Origin: Pseudomonadota bacterium
GTDB lineage: Bacteria; Myxococcota_A; UBA796; GCA-2862545
Reading direction: 5' to 3'
Assembly (NCBI GenBank): GCA_005797785.1
Contig: SYKL01000495.1
Span: forward strand, 1 to 37,276
DNA length: 37,276 nt
The position numbers were made by a program, and so were the translations under genes. The notes under the pieces are model-generated. The model did not search any database, had not been told where the DNA came from, and saw only the letters and a program-made list of their open reading frames with translations. How positions within the stretch are numbered: the first letter of the stretch is position 1; each line of letters begins with the position of its first letter. This document shows, in pieces, positions 10,001 to 18,267 of the stretch.

Positions 10001-11982
10001 GGCTCGCCCAAGGGCTCGGCCCGAACGGCTTTTTTTGCACGATCTCCGGCCTCGGTGGCGGATTTGGATACGATCGCGTCGTCGGCTCTCCGGTGGAGGG
10101 CGCGCTCGCCGGCCTCACCAAGACCCTCGCTCAAGAGTGGCCTTCCGCCTCTCTCTTGGCATTGGACATCGATCCCAATGCGGAGATCGACGCGATCGCC
10201 GACGAGCTGCTGACCGATCGCTCCACCCTGGAAATTGGGCTTTCCGCGGCAGGTCCGGTCACGCCGACCACGGTGGCTCGCCCAGTTCCTCCTCGAAATT
10301 CGGCTCCCATTCGCCCTGGTGAAGGGGTGGTGGTCACCGGCGGTGCGCGCGGCGTCACCGCGGCGGTCGTTTTGGAAATGGCACGCCGCTGGAAGCCAGC
10401 CTTACTCCTATTAGGTCGCTCACCCCTGTCCGCAGAACCTTCGTGGGCGACCGGCGTGCCGGAAGCCCAACTCAAGGCCACCTGCATGGCCGACGCCCGT
10501 TCCAGCGGCCGAAAACTCACTCCAAAAGAGCTCGATCAGCAAGTCTCCGCCGTGCTCGCCACCCGCGAAGTTCAGCAAACCTTGGCCGGGGTGCGCGCAG
10601 CCGGCGCAACCGTCGCCTATGCCGCTGTCGACGCCCGCGACGCCGCCGCCGTGGGTACCGCAATTCAGTCGTTTTCAGCTCCGATTGTCGGTATTGTGCA
10701 TGGCGCCGGCGTGCTCGCCGATCGCTTGGCAATGGACAAGACGGTTGACCAATTGGACGCGGTGTTCGGCACCAAGGTCGATGGCCTCGACGCCCTCCTC
10801 GCCAATGTCGACATCGAAAACCTGTCTATGTTCGCCATTTTTGGCTCTGTTGCCGGTCGATATGGTAACAGAGGCCAGTGCGACTACGCGATGGCCAACG
10901 AAGCGCTGGCAAAGACGTCGGAATTCCTCGTTCACTCTGGAGTTCCGCGGGTTCGCTGCTTCGCCTGGGGTCCATGGGAAGGCGGGATGGTCACCCCCGC
11001 CCTGAAAAGGCAGTTCGAAGCCCGGGGCATGGAGTTGATCAGCCTGGCGGGCGGCGCACGCCTGTTCTGCGACGAGCTGGAATCCTCGTCCAACGCCGTT
11101 GAAGTCGTTGTCGGCGGGCCCGATCACGGCGGACCGCTGGTTGCGCCTTCGCCCACCAAGCTCTCTGGACAACGCGCCTTTTCGGTCGATCCGAAGGTCG
11201 ACCCCTTCCTCACCTCCCACCAGATCGGTGGAAAGGCCGTTCTGCCCATGGCGATGGCCCTAGAGTGGATCGTGGCCGCCGCCGCCCACAAGGGACTTCA
11301 TACGGTCGCCGTACGTCAATTTCAGGTTCTACGTGGGGTTGTCCTCGATCGACCAGAACAACTCCGCCTGGACTGGGCGGAAGTGGAACCTGCTCGCCCC
11401 GGGGTGCGCACGCTCAAATTTGAACTGACCACCGGCACCAATGGCACGACCATTCGGCACTACCAAGCGATGGTCGATCTCTCGGACCAACCTGCACCTG
11501 CGATCGCCGCCCTCCCCTCGGCCGATTCCGAGGTTCCCTTTCCACTTTCCATCGAAGAGGCCTATCGCCAGTACCTGTTTCACGGCCCTGCGTTCCGTGC
11601 CATCGAAGCCATTTCCGGCTGGTCACCCTCCAGCATTTCCGCATCGATCGCAGGTTCACCTCCCTCCCGTCTCGGGAAAAGTGAACCCTGGACGACCGAT
11701 CCCCTTGCCGTCGACAGCTGCCTCCAGCTGCTCCTGTTGTGGGCCCGAGAACAGCGGGGATCTGCTGCTCTACCCAACGGTTTCGACGAATTCGTTCAAG
11801 TCGCCCCCTTCCCCGCCGATGGCGTGCGCTGTCAGTTGGAGCTGCTTCCTACCCGAACCGCGGGTGGTAAGTTCAACGCCTGCTTTCAGGACCGCAGCGG
11901 TCGGGTCATCGCCCGCATCAACGGCGGAAGCTACGCAACGAATCCTGCTCTCAACGCCACTTTTCAATCCATCGAGGCCTAA
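5641..11982 (+). CDS. pfaA-like: PfaA-like PUFA/secondary lipid synthase subunit: KS-MAT-ACP-ACP-KR-DH
   Basis: KS (VDAACASSLAAIQ, EAHGTGTKAGD, KSQIGHTKSAAG), MAT (FPGQGSQYTSMG, GHSYGELVALHAAG), two ACPs (LGIDSIKR x2), KR (GVVVTGGARGVTAAVV; FGSVAGRYGNRGQCDYAMANEAL), C-terminal double-hotdog DH; GTG start with GGAG upstream. Confidence 0.95.
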   Translation: MEPIAIVGMACLLPKAPDLASYWRNILDASDCTSELPDDHSWRADEHFDADPAVPDKTYCRRGGFIDKVPFDPMAFGLPPNILDAVDTSQLLSLIVAREALKDAGIDPDKDNWPRQRTSCIMGITGTQELAITLGSRLHGPTWRKAMLRCGVDGALADRVVEDIGKHFPEWQEQSFPGLLGNVVAGRIANRLDLGGTNCVVDAACASSLAAIQLSIADLQAGKSDLAISGGVDTLNDIFMYMCFSKTPALSKTGHSRPFDANADGTLIAEGIAIAVMKRLSDAERDGDRVYAVIKGLGTSSDGRYKSIYAPNSSGQAVALRRAYEDAGFPLETIELIEAHGTGTKAGDIAEIEGLKAVFADSPRPNRHIAIGSVKSQIGHTKSAAGAAGLLKAALALHQRVLPPTAKVTTVNPKMGLEKSKLYVNSFARPWIRSNDFPRRAGVSAFGFGGSNFHLALEEHGSADAAPAYGPATEELFLFGAESSQDLSSALQAGGTTLAQASRDVLSRWKPASWVAAFTAETLADLQQKLEVARSLLANGGGEKGGVFVAQPKADARRTAVLFPGQGSQYTSMGRTLALRHATFRSALDRAETAFVANGKSLAEVVYPIPAFNEDDRQAQEAHLTATEWAQPAIGAISKAMFELLRSFGVQAEAFAGHSYGELVALHAAGVLDEASFFAASIARGEAMSDRGGDRGTMAAVAGDPATVDSALLGIPDVGVANRNHPRQTVISGTKTGIALAMQALTKAGLTVKALSVSAAFHSPLVADAKVPFALCLQALTFAAPDVPVYANTSARPYPSEPDAMRQTLADQITAPVDFVGIVKSLYESGVRTFVECGPKGVLAGLLRQNLRGKDGVAIVSIDAEAERVDGDAQFKRALAHLAARGVPVDIAPLLRDSLPQEPRTAGSKATVWLGGANYRKPETISPPAPKDLPVAPKPVVETVAQAPVPKVPVQAVEKREAPPVHAPTPSISTPTAASTLVPSSSSFSPPPGDEMSNAPVDPTLLAALLDSTRQGLLAFQQTQERTALVHAEFLKAHARANDSFSVLFASHARLVELAAGADLGEVAPAPRALPVAASAPRPAMPDTSAVLSFQESFLNARPAPVDSGRVQMPQTARPNVALENDLPQIVSAGAPVARPVARSEAPPAPAPKAAAKPTSSSRDAILSAMLDTVAEKTGYPKDMLELSMDLEADLGIDSIKRVEILSAVQEQIPGLPELDNDKMSALRTVGEVVEYLSAAVGGTPVVPSVSAPVVPSVSAPVAAPATGGSRDAVVAAMLETVSEKTGYPLEMLELSMDLEADLGIDSIKRVEILSAVQEKVPGLPELDNEQLSALRSVGDVVDHLAAALGATPQESVESSLPSRKEVHLQPAPLGQRRLLHGLQLISADRKQVAAQLAEALERRGVQVQVIDPDWTDPTQVRAAVFEGAAGVIHLAALGESGPDLLQRVKGALWLAQGLGPNGFFCTISGLGGGFGYDRVVGSPVEGALAGLTKTLAQEWPSASLLALDIDPNAEIDAIADELLTDRSTLEIGLSAAGPVTPTTVARPVPPRNSAPIRPGEGVVVTGGARGVTAAVVLEMARRWKPALLLLGRSPLSAEPSWATGVPEAQLKATCMADARSSGRKLTPKELDQQVSAVLATREVQQTLAGVRAAGATVAYAAVDARDAAAVGTAIQSFSAPIVGIVHGAGVLADRLAMDKTVDQLDAVFGTKVDGLDALLANVDIENLSMFAIFGSVAGRYGNRGQCDYAMANEALAKTSEFLVHSGVPRVRCFAWGPWEGGMVTPALKRQFEARGMELISLAGGARLFCDELESSSNAVEVVVGGPDHGGPLVAPSPTKLSGQRAFSVDPKVDPFLTSHQIGGKAVLPMAMALEWIVAAAAHKGLHTVAVRQFQVLRGVVLDRPEQLRLDWAEVEPARPGVRTLKFELTTGTNGTTIRHYQAMVDLSDQPAPAIAALPSADSEVPFPLSIEEAYRQYLFHGPAFRAIEAISGWSPSSISASIAGSPPSRLGKSEPWTTDPLAVDSCLQLLLLWAREQRGSAALPNGFDEFVQVAPFPADGVRCQLELLPTRTAGGKFNACFQDRSGRVIARINGGSYATNPALNATFQSIEA
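7309..8240 (+). other. Malonyl/acyl-CoA transferase domain (approximate bounds)
   Basis: RTAVLFPGQGSQYTSMG; active-site FAGHSYGELVALHAAG; AAFHSPLV. Confidence 0.9.
9130..9360 (+). other. Acyl carrier protein domain 1 (Ser codon at 9235)
   Basis: DLEADLGIDSIKRVEILSAVQEQIPGLPELD. Confidence 0.93.
9372..9419 (+). repeat. Perfect 24-nt tandem duplication in the inter-ACP linker (PVVPSVSA x2)
   Basis: gccggttgtaccttccgtttccgc occurs twice in direct succession. Confidence 0.95.
9445..9690 (+). other. Acyl carrier protein domain 2 (Ser codon at 9559)
   Basis: DLEADLGIDSIKRVEILSAVQEKVPGLPELD; near-identical DNA to ACP1. Confidence 0.93.
10310..11110 (+). other. Ketoreductase domain (approximate bounds)
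   Basis: EGVVVTGGARGVTAAVVLEMA; GIVHGAGVLADRL; FGSVAGRYGNRGQCDYAMANEAL. Confidence 0.88.
11185..11979 (+). other. C-terminal polyketide-type dehydratase (double hotdog) domain, approximate bounds
   Basis: DPFLTSHQIGGKAVLPMAMALEW; YRQYLFHGPAFRAIEAI; DPLAVDSCLQLLL. Confidence 0.7.
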
Positions 11983-11984
11983 AC

Positions 11985-14900
11985 ATGGCATGGGCGGTGG
12001 TCGGCATGGACGCCCTGCTCCCGGGGGCATCATCCGCCGAAGAGTGGATCGCGAACTCCCGTGTGGGAACGCCCTCTTTACGTGAGGTGCCCGCGGGGCG
12101 ATGGCCGTTTTCAACCGCTGAAGCGCTCAGCCTGCAAGAAGGCGCCGCCGACAAAACGCTGACGTTGAACGGCGGTTTTGTCGAAGGTGTTCCCGCCGAT
12201 CCCTGCGCCTGGGTTCGAAGGGTGGTGCGCAACGCGCTTGGCGATGGGAAGCGCGATCATCAGCGTACCGACCTCATTTTGGCGAGCCTCGGCCTACCCT
12301 CTACAGGGTCCTCGCGAAAAGCCTGGAGTTCTCTCACCCATGCGGTCCGATTTCCAGAGGTGGACGGCCCGCTCCTTCACCAAGAGCAGCCCGCTACCGA
12401 AATAGCGCTTGAACTTGGCTTTGGCGGCGCGGTCGTCAGCCTCGATGCCGCCTGCGCCTCCGGCCTGTACGCGGTGGGAGTCGCCTGTGAACGCCTGAAA
12501 GCGCGAGAATGCGATCTCGCGATCGCAGCGGCGGTGAACGCGGCCGACAGCGCCTTTCTATTTCTCGGATTTTCTCAACTTCGCGCGCTTTCCAAGTCCG
12601 GTTTATCGCGACCTTTCGACGAACGCGCTGACGGATTGTTGGTCGGTGAGGGCGCGGCCGCGGTGGTCGTCAAACGCCTTGAAGATGCGATCCGGGACAA
12701 AGATAAGATCCACGCGGTTATCCGCGGCACGGGTTTCGGAAATGACGGGCGAAAGGGCAATCCACTGGCTCCGGATTCCATCGGCCAACGACGCGCCATC
12801 TCCCGAGCCTGGGAAACCGCCGGTGTATCCCCAGCTTCGGTTGGATTGATCGAGTGCCATGCCACCGGGACCGCTCTCGGCGATGCATCCGAAGTATCGG
12901 CGTTAAATCAATGGTTGCAGCAGAGTACCGACGCTCCCACCCAACCGGTGGTGCTTGCCTCGGCGAAAGCGCTGATCGGCCACACGGTCACCGTCGCCGG
13001 ACTCGCAGGGTTGATCCGGACGATCGGCGCGGTGCGAGACGGATTTCTCCCGCCTACCACCTGCGAACAGCCGATGGCTCAATTACAACCACACTTCCGG
13101 CTGGTTTCGGCGCCCTCCGCCTGGGAAAGTCCGATCCGCCGCGCAGCGGTAAGCGCCTTCGGTTTTGGCGGAACCAACGCACATGTGGTCGTCGATAATA
13201 TCGTTATATCGCCACCGTCCCGCGTATCAAATTCGATACCCCTCGTAATTCGGTCCGCGGCGGCCACCCTCGGCAAAGCGGAATCCCAATCCGAGCTCCA
13301 GCAAGCGCTGCTGGAAGGCCGTGATCTACGAGAACCAGCCTCCGTTCAGCTTCATCGCGGCCCAGGCATGGCGGACGGCACCTACGTTGAGAACATTCGC
13401 CTCAACCCTTCCCTCTGGCGAGTTCCGCCCAAAGAACTCGAAGAGTGGCTTCCACAGCACCTGCTGTTTCTAGAGGTTGCACGCCGGGCCTTGGATGCTG
13501 TACCCGAAGTCGACCGCGAACGCATGGCCTCCATCGTGGGAATGAGCGTCGATCCGCGTATCTTCGATCATGTCGCCCGCTGGGGCGCGACAGAGCCCGA
13601 TCGGATTTCCCCACCTCTGTCGGCAACGCGCGTTCAAGGCCTACTTCCGAACCTCGTGGCGAACCGCATCGCCGGCCTGCTCGATCTACAGGGTCCCTCA
13701 TTTACGATCGCCGCAGGCGGACTTTCGTTTGCGCATGCTCTGGCGCATGCCCAAAAATTGATCGCTTCCGGTGAGGTCACCTCGGCGCTAGTGGGTGCGG
13801 TCGATCTCCGCGCCCATCCTGGATTGTGGCGCCTTTCCCCAGACGAACCCATCGCCGAAGGCGCCGTCGCCGTCGTGGTCACGGCGACGGGAGGTGGGCC
13901 GAAGATCGTTCAAATCAGCTTCGATCGCGGAATCACCGACACCCCCGCTCATCACGACACCGCCGGGCACGTCGGCGCCGCGGATGGCGCTTTCTCCTGG
14001 TTGGAAGCTTGTTGGCGAGGAAAAGAGCAACTGAGCATCGGAGATCTCCGGCTCGGCGATTTCCGCGCACACCTCGGCTTGGTTCCGGGACAACTCGCGT
14101 TTGCCGATCCGATGGAACCGCGACCGTTGACGGTACCTCACTCGCTCCCAACGCCGCTGTCCGACGGCCTCGCGCCGCCAATGCCTCGAAAGTCCGCTGT
14201 AAAAGCAATGTTGGTACACGAGCCGGTGGACCTTCCCATGGTCCCTCTCTCCTGGCCGGTGTTGACTCCGACCAAGCCGATCGCCAAAGAGCCGATGGTA
14301 AAGAGCCTTCCGTCGAGCGGAGCCCCGAAGCCGATCCAGACTCCGGCGATCGCCGCGAAGGCAAATAGTAAACAGACATTACCACTTCCCACGCCGCCAA
14401 TCCCTCTTCAAAGAAATCGACCTTCCAGCGATATTCTTCAACAAGGGATCGCCAGCCTCCAAGATTTGATGGCCGCCGTCGCCAAGACCTCCGCGGCGGT
14501 AACCTCGGCGCAAGCGGAGTTTCTGGCCAACGAGCATCAGGCGCTCGCCCAGTTGGAGCAGCTGACCCGGTCGCCCGCGCTTTCCAAAGCGCCTTTGCGA
14601 CCCACTTCTTCGGCGGACAGGACGATCGGGACTCCGGAACGGCCGAAAACCGTCACTCCACAAAAAATCGCGGCTCCACAGAAAGCCCCTCTTCCAGCGC
14701 CACAACCCGACGCTCCACTGCGAGCCCCTCGTCAATTCGATCGGGCGGCCCTCGAAAAGTTCGCCACCGGCAAACTCTCCGAGGCGCTTGGTCCATTGTA
14801 CGCCGATCTCGACGCCTATGAGCCCCGCACCCGCCTGCCCAGCGATCCCCTGTTGCTGGTCTCCCGAGTGCTCGATGTCGAGGGGGAACGCGGACACTTT

Positions 14901-17900
14901 GGCAAGAGCCGCATCATCACCGAATACGACATTCCCGCCGATGCTTGGTGGTCGCACGACGGAAAGGCCCCTCCCTGCATCATTGTCGAGTCCGGACAAG
15001 CCGATCTATTTTTGGTCTCCTACCTCGGGATCGACGAACAATGCCGCGGAAAACGGATCTACCGCCTGCTCGACTGCGATCTCACCTTTCACTCGTCGCG
15101 CCCCCCAGTCGGTGAAACCCTCCGTCACAACATCCGAATCAACCGGTTCGCCCGTCTCGGCGAAACCACCCTGTTCTACTTTGAATACGATTGCACGAAT
15201 CAGGGAGTTCCAACGCTAAGCATGCGGCAGGGCGTGGCCGGATTCTTCACCCCGGAGGAACTGAAAAAGCCCCAAGGCGTGCGAACGGTCGACGAGCCGT
15301 ACACCACCACGAACCCCTTCTCTCCAAGGTTTGCCGGTGTTCCCCGGGTACTCACCGACTCCTCGCTGCGCGCTTTAGAAAATGGCGACTACGCAGCCGC
15401 ATTCGGATCTGGCTTTTCGCTGGTACAAACCGATCTCCGGCTGCCCTCCGCTCCGTGGCGGCTGCTACACCGAGTGAAAGATCTCCGCTTTGAAGGCGGT
15501 CCCCACGGCTGGGGAGGCCTCCGCGCCGAACAAGACCTCCGGGACGACGACTGGTTCAACCCCTGCCACTTCCAAGGTGACCCTTGTATGCCGGGAACAT
15601 TGATGTTCGACGGCTGCATGCAAGCGTTGACCGTATGGCTGATGGGCATGGGTTGGGTCGCCGACTATCCAAATGCCACTTTTGAACCGATCCTTGAGCT
15701 GACCACCAAACTCCGCTGTCGCGGTCAGGTCGTCCCCGGCCACAGCCGGTTGGAATACGAAGTTCGCGTAAAATCCGCCGGAATGGAGCCCGCTCCTTAT
15801 GCGATCGCCGATGTGATCTTGCATGTGGACGGCGTCGCCGTCGTCCGGGCCGAAGATGTGGGCGTGCGCATCGAGGGAGAACGCCGAATCCCGCGCACGT
15901 TTGATGAGGCCAAGGTTCTGGAGTTTTCGGTCGGCCTCCCGTCCAAGGCATTTGGACCGGCATTCCTTCCTTTTGATCACGGGCGTAGAACCTCCCGCAT
16001 GCCCGGCCCACCCTACTTGACCATGAGTCGGGTGGTCGATGTGGACGGTGAGCCCGGAAAACTGGCCGCCGGACGCTCGGTTACCATCGAATACGACCTC
16101 CCGCCCGATGCTTGGTACTTTACCGCCTCCCCAGGAACCTCGCTCGCGTTTGCGGTCCTCACCGAAATCGCACTCCAACCTTGCGGATGGTTGACCGTCT
16201 ATCAACACGCCTCCCTGCCCGCAGGCGGGGATCTGTACTTCCGGAACCTAGGCGGAACCGGTAGAATGATCCGAAACGTCCAATCCGATGCCGGAACCCT
16301 CACCACCCGGGTGGTCCAGACTTCCGTTTCCAAGTCCGGCGGAATGTTGCTTCATTCCTTCGTTCTTTCAGTGAACGACCGAATCGGCCCCATCTTCGAA
16401 GGGGAAACCCAATTCGGGTATTTCACCGCCGACTCTTTGCTGAATCAAAAGGGACTCCCCCCTGACCCAAAATGGGACATCCTGTTCGCCGATCCGATGG
16501 AAAGCATCGATCTGAGCGCCTTGCCCCAATGGGGCATTTTGCCCCGTTCTGATCTGCGGATGATCGATCGCGCTTGGTCGGGCACCAATGGCGTTTGGCG
16601 CGCAGAAAAGGACGTCAACCCAAGGGAATGGTTCTTCACCGCCCACTTTCACCAGGATCCGGTCATGCCGGGATCCTTGGGGTTGGAAGCTCTCTGTCAG
16701 TTGGCTCGCGTAGCTCTGGCAAAAAATGGAATTACTCCCGAGTGGATCGAGCCCATCGCCAGTGGATCCACCGTCACCTGGAAATACCGCGGCCAAGTTC
16801 CGCCCACGCGCAAAATGCTCGCCTTTGAACTGAAAGTTCACTCGTTGGTGGACGGGGTGCTCACCGCCGACGGCCGCGTGCTCGGCGATGGATTGCCGAT
16901 CTACGAACTGAAAAACTTGGTCGTTCGGGCCGTTTCCGTTCCAGCGCCGGTCGTCCCCCAACTCCCCGTCCGTTCCTCTCCTGCCTCCGCGTTGATCGAC
17001 CGGTTCACCGTCACCGGAAACATCGGCGAAGGCTCGCTTCTTCTCGACGAACGCCTGCATCCCTGGCTCGCCGATCACCGCCCCACGGTCACGATCCCCG
17101 CGGTTCCTTTGGCATTTTCAGCGGAGATCGCGGCCGAAGCCGCCGCTCTGCTTTGCCCTGGCGAGGTCGTTTCCGGGATCACCTCGATCGAAGCCAAGAA
17201 ATGGTTGATCGCCGACGGTCCCACCGAGCTTCGAATCCACGCGCAGCGCGACGAAAACACCGTCCAAGTTACTCTCTCACAATACAGTGAAAATCGGCGA
17301 TTTCCGAAGCTTTCGGGATGGGTACCTCATGTGGTCGCCAAGGTCACCGTCGGCCCGGCGAGCCAGGCTCCCGCGGTATTCTTCCCGGGAAACCAGGCGA
17401 AAATCAAGCTCTCCCCCGAAGCATACTACTCCGGCGGGCTCACCTTTCATGGCCCCACCCTCCAAGCGATGACACAGGTCGGAACCCGCGGACAAGCGGG
17501 TGCAACCGCCACGCTACGCACGCGCTCCGACGCCGATCTGCTTCCTGAGGGTTCACCGAAATTCGTCCTGGACCCGCTGCTGCTCGATGCAGCCACACAT
17601 CCGATGTGGTCGGGTGAACCCGAGGTTTGGAACCCGGATATCCCCGCTGGGCAGCTCGCCTACCCGATCGCCTGCGAAAACCTTCGCATTCATGGCCCTC
17701 GCCCCGAAGGGGAAATCGAATGCCGACTCTTCCTGGTTGAAGCCAGCCTTTCTCGGCTGATCTTCGACGTTCAGCTCGGCTCTTGGTGCAGTTTCCGTTG
17801 GACGGAAGCGATTCTTCCCGGCGGCCCCATCTTGGGTGCGCCCTCCGCCCTTCGCCGCCGGTTCTGTTGGGAGAAACAGGCGGATCCATCGGTGGCCATC

Positions 17901-18242
17901 GGTCGCCCGACGCCCGACGGTTGGGAGGTCACCGACAGCGATCTCGTCGAACCTCTGGAAGGAACGTTGATTCGTCTCTACCGCTCCTCCAACGAACCCG
18001 TTCATCCGGCCCGATCGGGGATCGCCGTCAAGGAGGCCGTACGCCTTTGGTTTCGGGAGCGTCTACATCGCGAGGTTCATCCTGCGACTTTCACCGTCGC
18101 CTGCCTCGAACCACACCGGTGGATCGTCACCGACGCCTCCACCCTCACCGCCGACGAATTCATCGAACACCTCGGTCCTACCCGATTCTTCGTCCAGGTG
18201 GACGAGACAACGACGCGGACCGTCGCCCGCATTCACCGGTAG
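11985..18242 (+). CDS. pfaC-like: PfaC-like subunit: KS-CLF-DH-DH (FabA-type) plus C-terminal polyketide-type DH
   Basis: KS (VSLDAACASGLYAVGVA), Cys-less second KS (GPSFTIAAGGLSFAHALAHA), two FabA motifs (HFQGDPCMPGTLMFDGCMQAL; HFHQDPVMPGSLGLEALCQL), PS-DH motifs (LHPWLADHRPTVTIPAVPLAFSAE; FVLDPLLLDAATHP). Confidence 0.93.
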   Translation: MAWAVVGMDALLPGASSAEEWIANSRVGTPSLREVPAGRWPFSTAEALSLQEGAADKTLTLNGGFVEGVPADPCAWVRRVVRNALGDGKRDHQRTDLILASLGLPSTGSSRKAWSSLTHAVRFPEVDGPLLHQEQPATEIALELGFGGAVVSLDAACASGLYAVGVACERLKARECDLAIAAAVNAADSAFLFLGFSQLRALSKSGLSRPFDERADGLLVGEGAAAVVVKRLEDAIRDKDKIHAVIRGTGFGNDGRKGNPLAPDSIGQRRAISRAWETAGVSPASVGLIECHATGTALGDASEVSALNQWLQQSTDAPTQPVVLASAKALIGHTVTVAGLAGLIRTIGAVRDGFLPPTTCEQPMAQLQPHFRLVSAPSAWESPIRRAAVSAFGFGGTNAHVVVDNIVISPPSRVSNSIPLVIRSAAATLGKAESQSELQQALLEGRDLREPASVQLHRGPGMADGTYVENIRLNPSLWRVPPKELEEWLPQHLLFLEVARRALDAVPEVDRERMASIVGMSVDPRIFDHVARWGATEPDRISPPLSATRVQGLLPNLVANRIAGLLDLQGPSFTIAAGGLSFAHALAHAQKLIASGEVTSALVGAVDLRAHPGLWRLSPDEPIAEGAVAVVVTATGGGPKIVQISFDRGITDTPAHHDTAGHVGAADGAFSWLEACWRGKEQLSIGDLRLGDFRAHLGLVPGQLAFADPMEPRPLTVPHSLPTPLSDGLAPPMPRKSAVKAMLVHEPVDLPMVPLSWPVLTPTKPIAKEPMVKSLPSSGAPKPIQTPAIAAKANSKQTLPLPTPPIPLQRNRPSSDILQQGIASLQDLMAAVAKTSAAVTSAQAEFLANEHQALAQLEQLTRSPALSKAPLRPTSSADRTIGTPERPKTVTPQKIAAPQKAPLPAPQPDAPLRAPRQFDRAALEKFATGKLSEALGPLYADLDAYEPRTRLPSDPLLLVSRVLDVEGERGHFGKSRIITEYDIPADAWWSHDGKAPPCIIVESGQADLFLVSYLGIDEQCRGKRIYRLLDCDLTFHSSRPPVGETLRHNIRINRFARLGETTLFYFEYDCTNQGVPTLSMRQGVAGFFTPEELKKPQGVRTVDEPYTTTNPFSPRFAGVPRVLTDSSLRALENGDYAAAFGSGFSLVQTDLRLPSAPWRLLHRVKDLRFEGGPHGWGGLRAEQDLRDDDWFNPCHFQGDPCMPGTLMFDGCMQALTVWLMGMGWVADYPNATFEPILELTTKLRCRGQVVPGHSRLEYEVRVKSAGMEPAPYAIADVILHVDGVAVVRAEDVGVRIEGERRIPRTFDEAKVLEFSVGLPSKAFGPAFLPFDHGRRTSRMPGPPYLTMSRVVDVDGEPGKLAAGRSVTIEYDLPPDAWYFTASPGTSLAFAVLTEIALQPCGWLTVYQHASLPAGGDLYFRNLGGTGRMIRNVQSDAGTLTTRVVQTSVSKSGGMLLHSFVLSVNDRIGPIFEGETQFGYFTADSLLNQKGLPPDPKWDILFADPMESIDLSALPQWGILPRSDLRMIDRAWSGTNGVWRAEKDVNPREWFFTAHFHQDPVMPGSLGLEALCQLARVALAKNGITPEWIEPIASGSTVTWKYRGQVPPTRKMLAFELKVHSLVDGVLTADGRVLGDGLPIYELKNLVVRAVSVPAPVVPQLPVRSSPASALIDRFTVTGNIGEGSLLLDERLHPWLADHRPTVTIPAVPLAFSAEIAAEAAALLCPGEVVSGITSIEAKKWLIADGPTELRIHAQRDENTVQVTLSQYSENRRFPKLSGWVPHVVAKVTVGPASQAPAVFFPGNQAKIKLSPEAYYSGGLTFHGPTLQAMTQVGTRGQAGATATLRTRSDADLLPEGSPKFVLDPLLLDAATHPMWSGEPEVWNPDIPAGQLAYPIACENLRIHGPRPEGEIECRLFLVEASLSRLIFDVQLGSWCSFRWTEAILPGGPILGAPSALRRRFCWEKQADPSVAIGRPTPDGWEVTDSDLVEPLEGTLIRLYRSSNEPVHPARSGIAVKEAVRLWFRERLHREVHPATFTVACLEPHRWIVTDASTLTADEFIEHLGPTRFFVQVDETTTRTVARIHR
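13410..14130 (+). other. Chain-length-factor-like domain (condensing fold without active Cys), approximate bounds
   Basis: LPNLVANRIAGLLDLQGPSFTIAAGGLSFAHALAHAQKLIASGEVTSALVGAVDL; Gly where KS has Cys. Confidence 0.75.
14740..16980 (+). other. Tandem FabA-like dehydratase didomains (active His codon of first at 15567, second near 16644)
   Basis: Two hotdog pairs, each ending with HFxxDPxMPGxL...(D/E)...CQ/CMQ. Confidence 0.85.
16980..17870 (+). other. Additional polyketide-type dehydratase domain
   Basis: LLLDERLHPWLADHRPTVTIPAVPLAFSAEIAAEAA; YYSGGLTFHGPTLQAM; FVLDPLLLDAATHP. Confidence 0.75.
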
Positions 18243-18267
18243 ATCCCCGAGCGGGTTACAGCGAAGC

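Noticed and set aside
14362-14376. aaatagtaaac resembling the H3/H4 hairpin arm inside pfaC
   Set aside because: No complementary arm nearby and it lies mid-gene; treated as chance
15465-16208. 247-aa minus-strand ORF opposite pfaC (similarly 16368-17078, 22467-23213, 34138-35211)
   Set aside because: All are antisense to strongly supported coding regions; no recognisable motifs
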